Source: Odoribacteraceae bacterium
GTDB lineage: Bacteria > Bacteroidota > Bacteroidia > Bacteroidales > Marinifilaceae
Assembly (NCBI GenBank): GCA_031279175.1
Contig: JAITJA010000018.1
Span: forward strand, 1-7,300
Direction of reading: 5' to 3'
Length of the DNA: 7,300 nt
Numbering within the stretch: position 1 is the first letter of the stretch; every line of letters begins with the position of its first letter. The notes under the pieces were generated by a model, which was not told the DNA's origin, did not search any database, and worked only from the letters and a program-made list of their open reading frames with translations. The position numbers and the translations under genes were made by a program. This document shows, one piece after another, positions 6,167-7,300 of the stretch.

Positions 6167-7300
6167 TCAATACGCTCTCAGGATAGTTGCCTCCTCGCGC
6201 GTCAGGAAGCGCCAGCGTCCGCGCGGGAGATTCTTCTTCGTGATACCGGCGAAATAGACCCGGTCAAGCCGGAGGATATTATACCCGAGATGTTCGAAGA
6301 TACGGCGGACGATACGATTCTTCCCGGAATGTATCTCGATACCGACCTGCTTGTTGTCATCCGACGCGATCTGGATATCATCGGCCTTGATCGGCCCGTC
6401 TTCCAGCTCGACGCCTGTTCGGATCGTCTCGAGATCTTCCGGTCGGATTGCCCTGTCGAGGAAGATATGATAAATCTTCTTTTGATTGTGGGAGGGATGG
6501 GTAAGCTTCTTGGCCAGGTCACCGTCATTGGTAAAGAGGAGCACGCCGGTTGTCTGGCGGTCGAGTCTGCCGACCGGGTAGATTCGTTCCTCGCACGCGC
6601 CCTCGATCAGCTTCATGACAGTCTTTCGTTCCATCGGGTCATCGAGCGTGGTGACATAATCCTTGGGTTTATTCAGGATGAGGTACACCTTCCGCTCGGG
6701 AATGATCACCGTGTCATCCACCTCCACCTTATCGGCGCGTTGCACCTTCGTCCCGACCTGCTGCACGACCTCGCCGTTCACCTTGACGCGCCCGGCTTGT
6801 ATCAGGACGTCCGCGTCGCGTCGGGAGCAGACGCCCCCCTTGGCGATATACCGGTTCAGGCGCAATTCCGTCGTCTCGTTCTCCGGGGTTTGCTGGTAGT
6901 CGGGCATCTTCCGGGGATCGGCCCCGCGGGAGAGAGTAATGACGCGACGCGGGCGGTCGTCCCGGTAATTCCTGTCGTCGCGACGCGGGCGATAGTCATT
7001 ATCGCGGCGATCATTCGAGCGATACCCCCCGGGACGGCGGTCGCCATCGGGACGGCGGTCGCCATAATAGTGACCTTCCCGGCGCTCCTCGTTAGCGTCG
7101 CCCCACCTCGGGCGCGCTGGTGGCCCGTAGGGGCGGGAGGGAGAATCATACGAGGGGCGGGAATAATAACGCCTATCGTTCCCCATGTCATTTCCCCTGT
7201 CGTTCCCCATGTCATTCCCCCTGTCGTTCCCCCTGTCGTTCCCCCTGTCGTTCCCCCTGTCGTTCCCCCTGTTATCGTCGCGTTCCTGCCATCTTGGTCT
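6167..7300 (-). CDS. rluB: RluB-type pseudouridine synthase with long low-complexity N-terminal tail (5' end outside the window)
   Basis: This member of the RsuA/RluB/RluE family isomerises uridine in ribosomal RNA. 377 residues are visible. The frame stays open to base 7300, so the ATG at 7210 is internal and the true start lies upstream. Numbered from the first visible codon, residues 1-140 are highly polar and rich in Arg, Asn, Asp, Gly and Tyr, starting with repeated Gly-Asn-Asp-Arg units. An S4 RNA-binding domain follows at about 146-190 (LRLNRYIAKGGVCSRRDAD). The catalytic domain has YLILNKPKDYVTT at 206-218 and GRLDRQTTGVLLFTNDGDL at 244-262, with the catalytic Asp at 247 in the RLD motif. 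KNRIVRRIFEHLGY lies at 327-340. The basic tail may bind RNA, as such extensions do in other Bacteroidales, but its role is inferred. E. coli RluB modifies 23S U2605; whether the site is the same here is unknown. The gene ends in its own terminator and is functionally unrelated to the capsule genes. Confidence 0.92.
   Translation of the reverse strand, partial: RPRWQERDDNRGNDRGNDRGNDRGNDRGNDMGNDRGNDMGNDRRYYSRPSYDSPSRPYGPPARPRWGDANEERREGHYYGDRRPDGDRRPGGYRSNDRRDNDYRPRRDDRNYRDDRPRRVITLSRGADPRKMPDYQQTPENETTELRLNRYIAKGGVCSRRDADVLIQAGRVKVNGEVVQQVGTKVQRADKVEVDDTVIIPERKVYLILNKPKDYVTTLDDPMERKTVMKLIEGACEERIYPVGRLDRQTTGVLLFTNDGDLAKKLTHPSHNQKKIYHIFLDRAIRPEDLETIRTGVELEDGPIKADDIQIASDDNKQVGIEIHSGKNRIVRRIFEHLGYNILRLDRVYFAGITKKNLPRGRWRFLTREEATILRAY
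7030..7065 (-). repeat. Two identical 18-bp tandem units inside rluB
   Basis: Units at 7030-7047 and 7048-7065 are identical on the plus strand (starting cgggacggcggtc). In the rluB frame they encode two Gly-Asp-Arg-Arg-Pro-containing hexapeptides, so the duplication keeps the frame and lengthens the basic tail. Confidence 0.85.
7176..7271 (-). repeat. 12-bp coding minisatellite, eight units, in the rluB N-terminal tail
   Basis: Eight consecutive 12-bp units (plus-strand form tcgttccccctg) run from 7176 to 7271. The four units at 7224-7271 are identical. The four at 7176-7223 carry one or a few substitutions, mostly cct to cat or cgt to cat. Each encodes Gly-Asn-Asp followed by Arg or Met. 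Because the unit is a multiple of three, copy-number change would lengthen or shorten the tail without breaking the enzyme. Confidence 0.93.

Noticed and set aside
7176..7271. CRISPR-like repeat array
   Set aside because: Units are 12 bp, directly adjacent without spacers, and in frame within a coding sequence, so this is a minisatellite.

Overview
The window reads as part of a capsular/surface polysaccharide locus from a Bacteroidota (Bacteroidales) chromosome. The basis is a UpxY-type NusG paralogue followed by polysaccharide sugar-nucleotide genes, the weak Shine-Dalgarno signals, and an RluB-type pseudouridine synthase with a long Arg/Gly/Asn/Asp-rich N-terminal tail as often seen in this phylum. 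The genus cannot be fixed from sequence alone. Every gene I can support lies on the minus strand, so the locus is transcribed from right to left.

Right end (7300 to 6103): the housekeeping pseudouridine synthase gene, whose start lies beyond the window, carries in-frame tandem repeats and ends in a strong rho-independent terminator. The capsule locus begins just after it: a short structured leader, then upxY (6030 to 5497). A 442-base gap without a convincing gene follows, opening with a run of nine C residues on the coding strand. Next is a tightly packed three-gene sugar-nucleotide module (5054 to 768): a membrane-anchored WbpM/PglF/CapD-type UDP-GlcNAc 4,6-dehydratase, a TviC/WbpP-type C4 epimerase and a TviB/WbpO-type 6-dehydrogenase. 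The first pair overlaps and the second pair is one base apart. Together they can supply a 4-keto-6-deoxy HexNAc intermediate (precursor of QuiNAc, FucNAc or diamino sugars) and UDP-GalNAcA.

Left end (767 to 1): the base composition becomes more AT-rich. There is a decayed MNT-type nucleotidyltransferase gene, broken by two apparent single-base deletions and two in-frame stop codons, and then the first 90 codons of a Wzx-type polysaccharide flippase running off the window.

I found no established-but-hidden new system. The observations most worth a second look are the reconstructible MNT pseudogene, the 12-bp coding minisatellite in the pseudouridine synthase, and the unusual gap with a C9 tract after upxY where a upxZ gene would be expected in Bacteroides-type loci.
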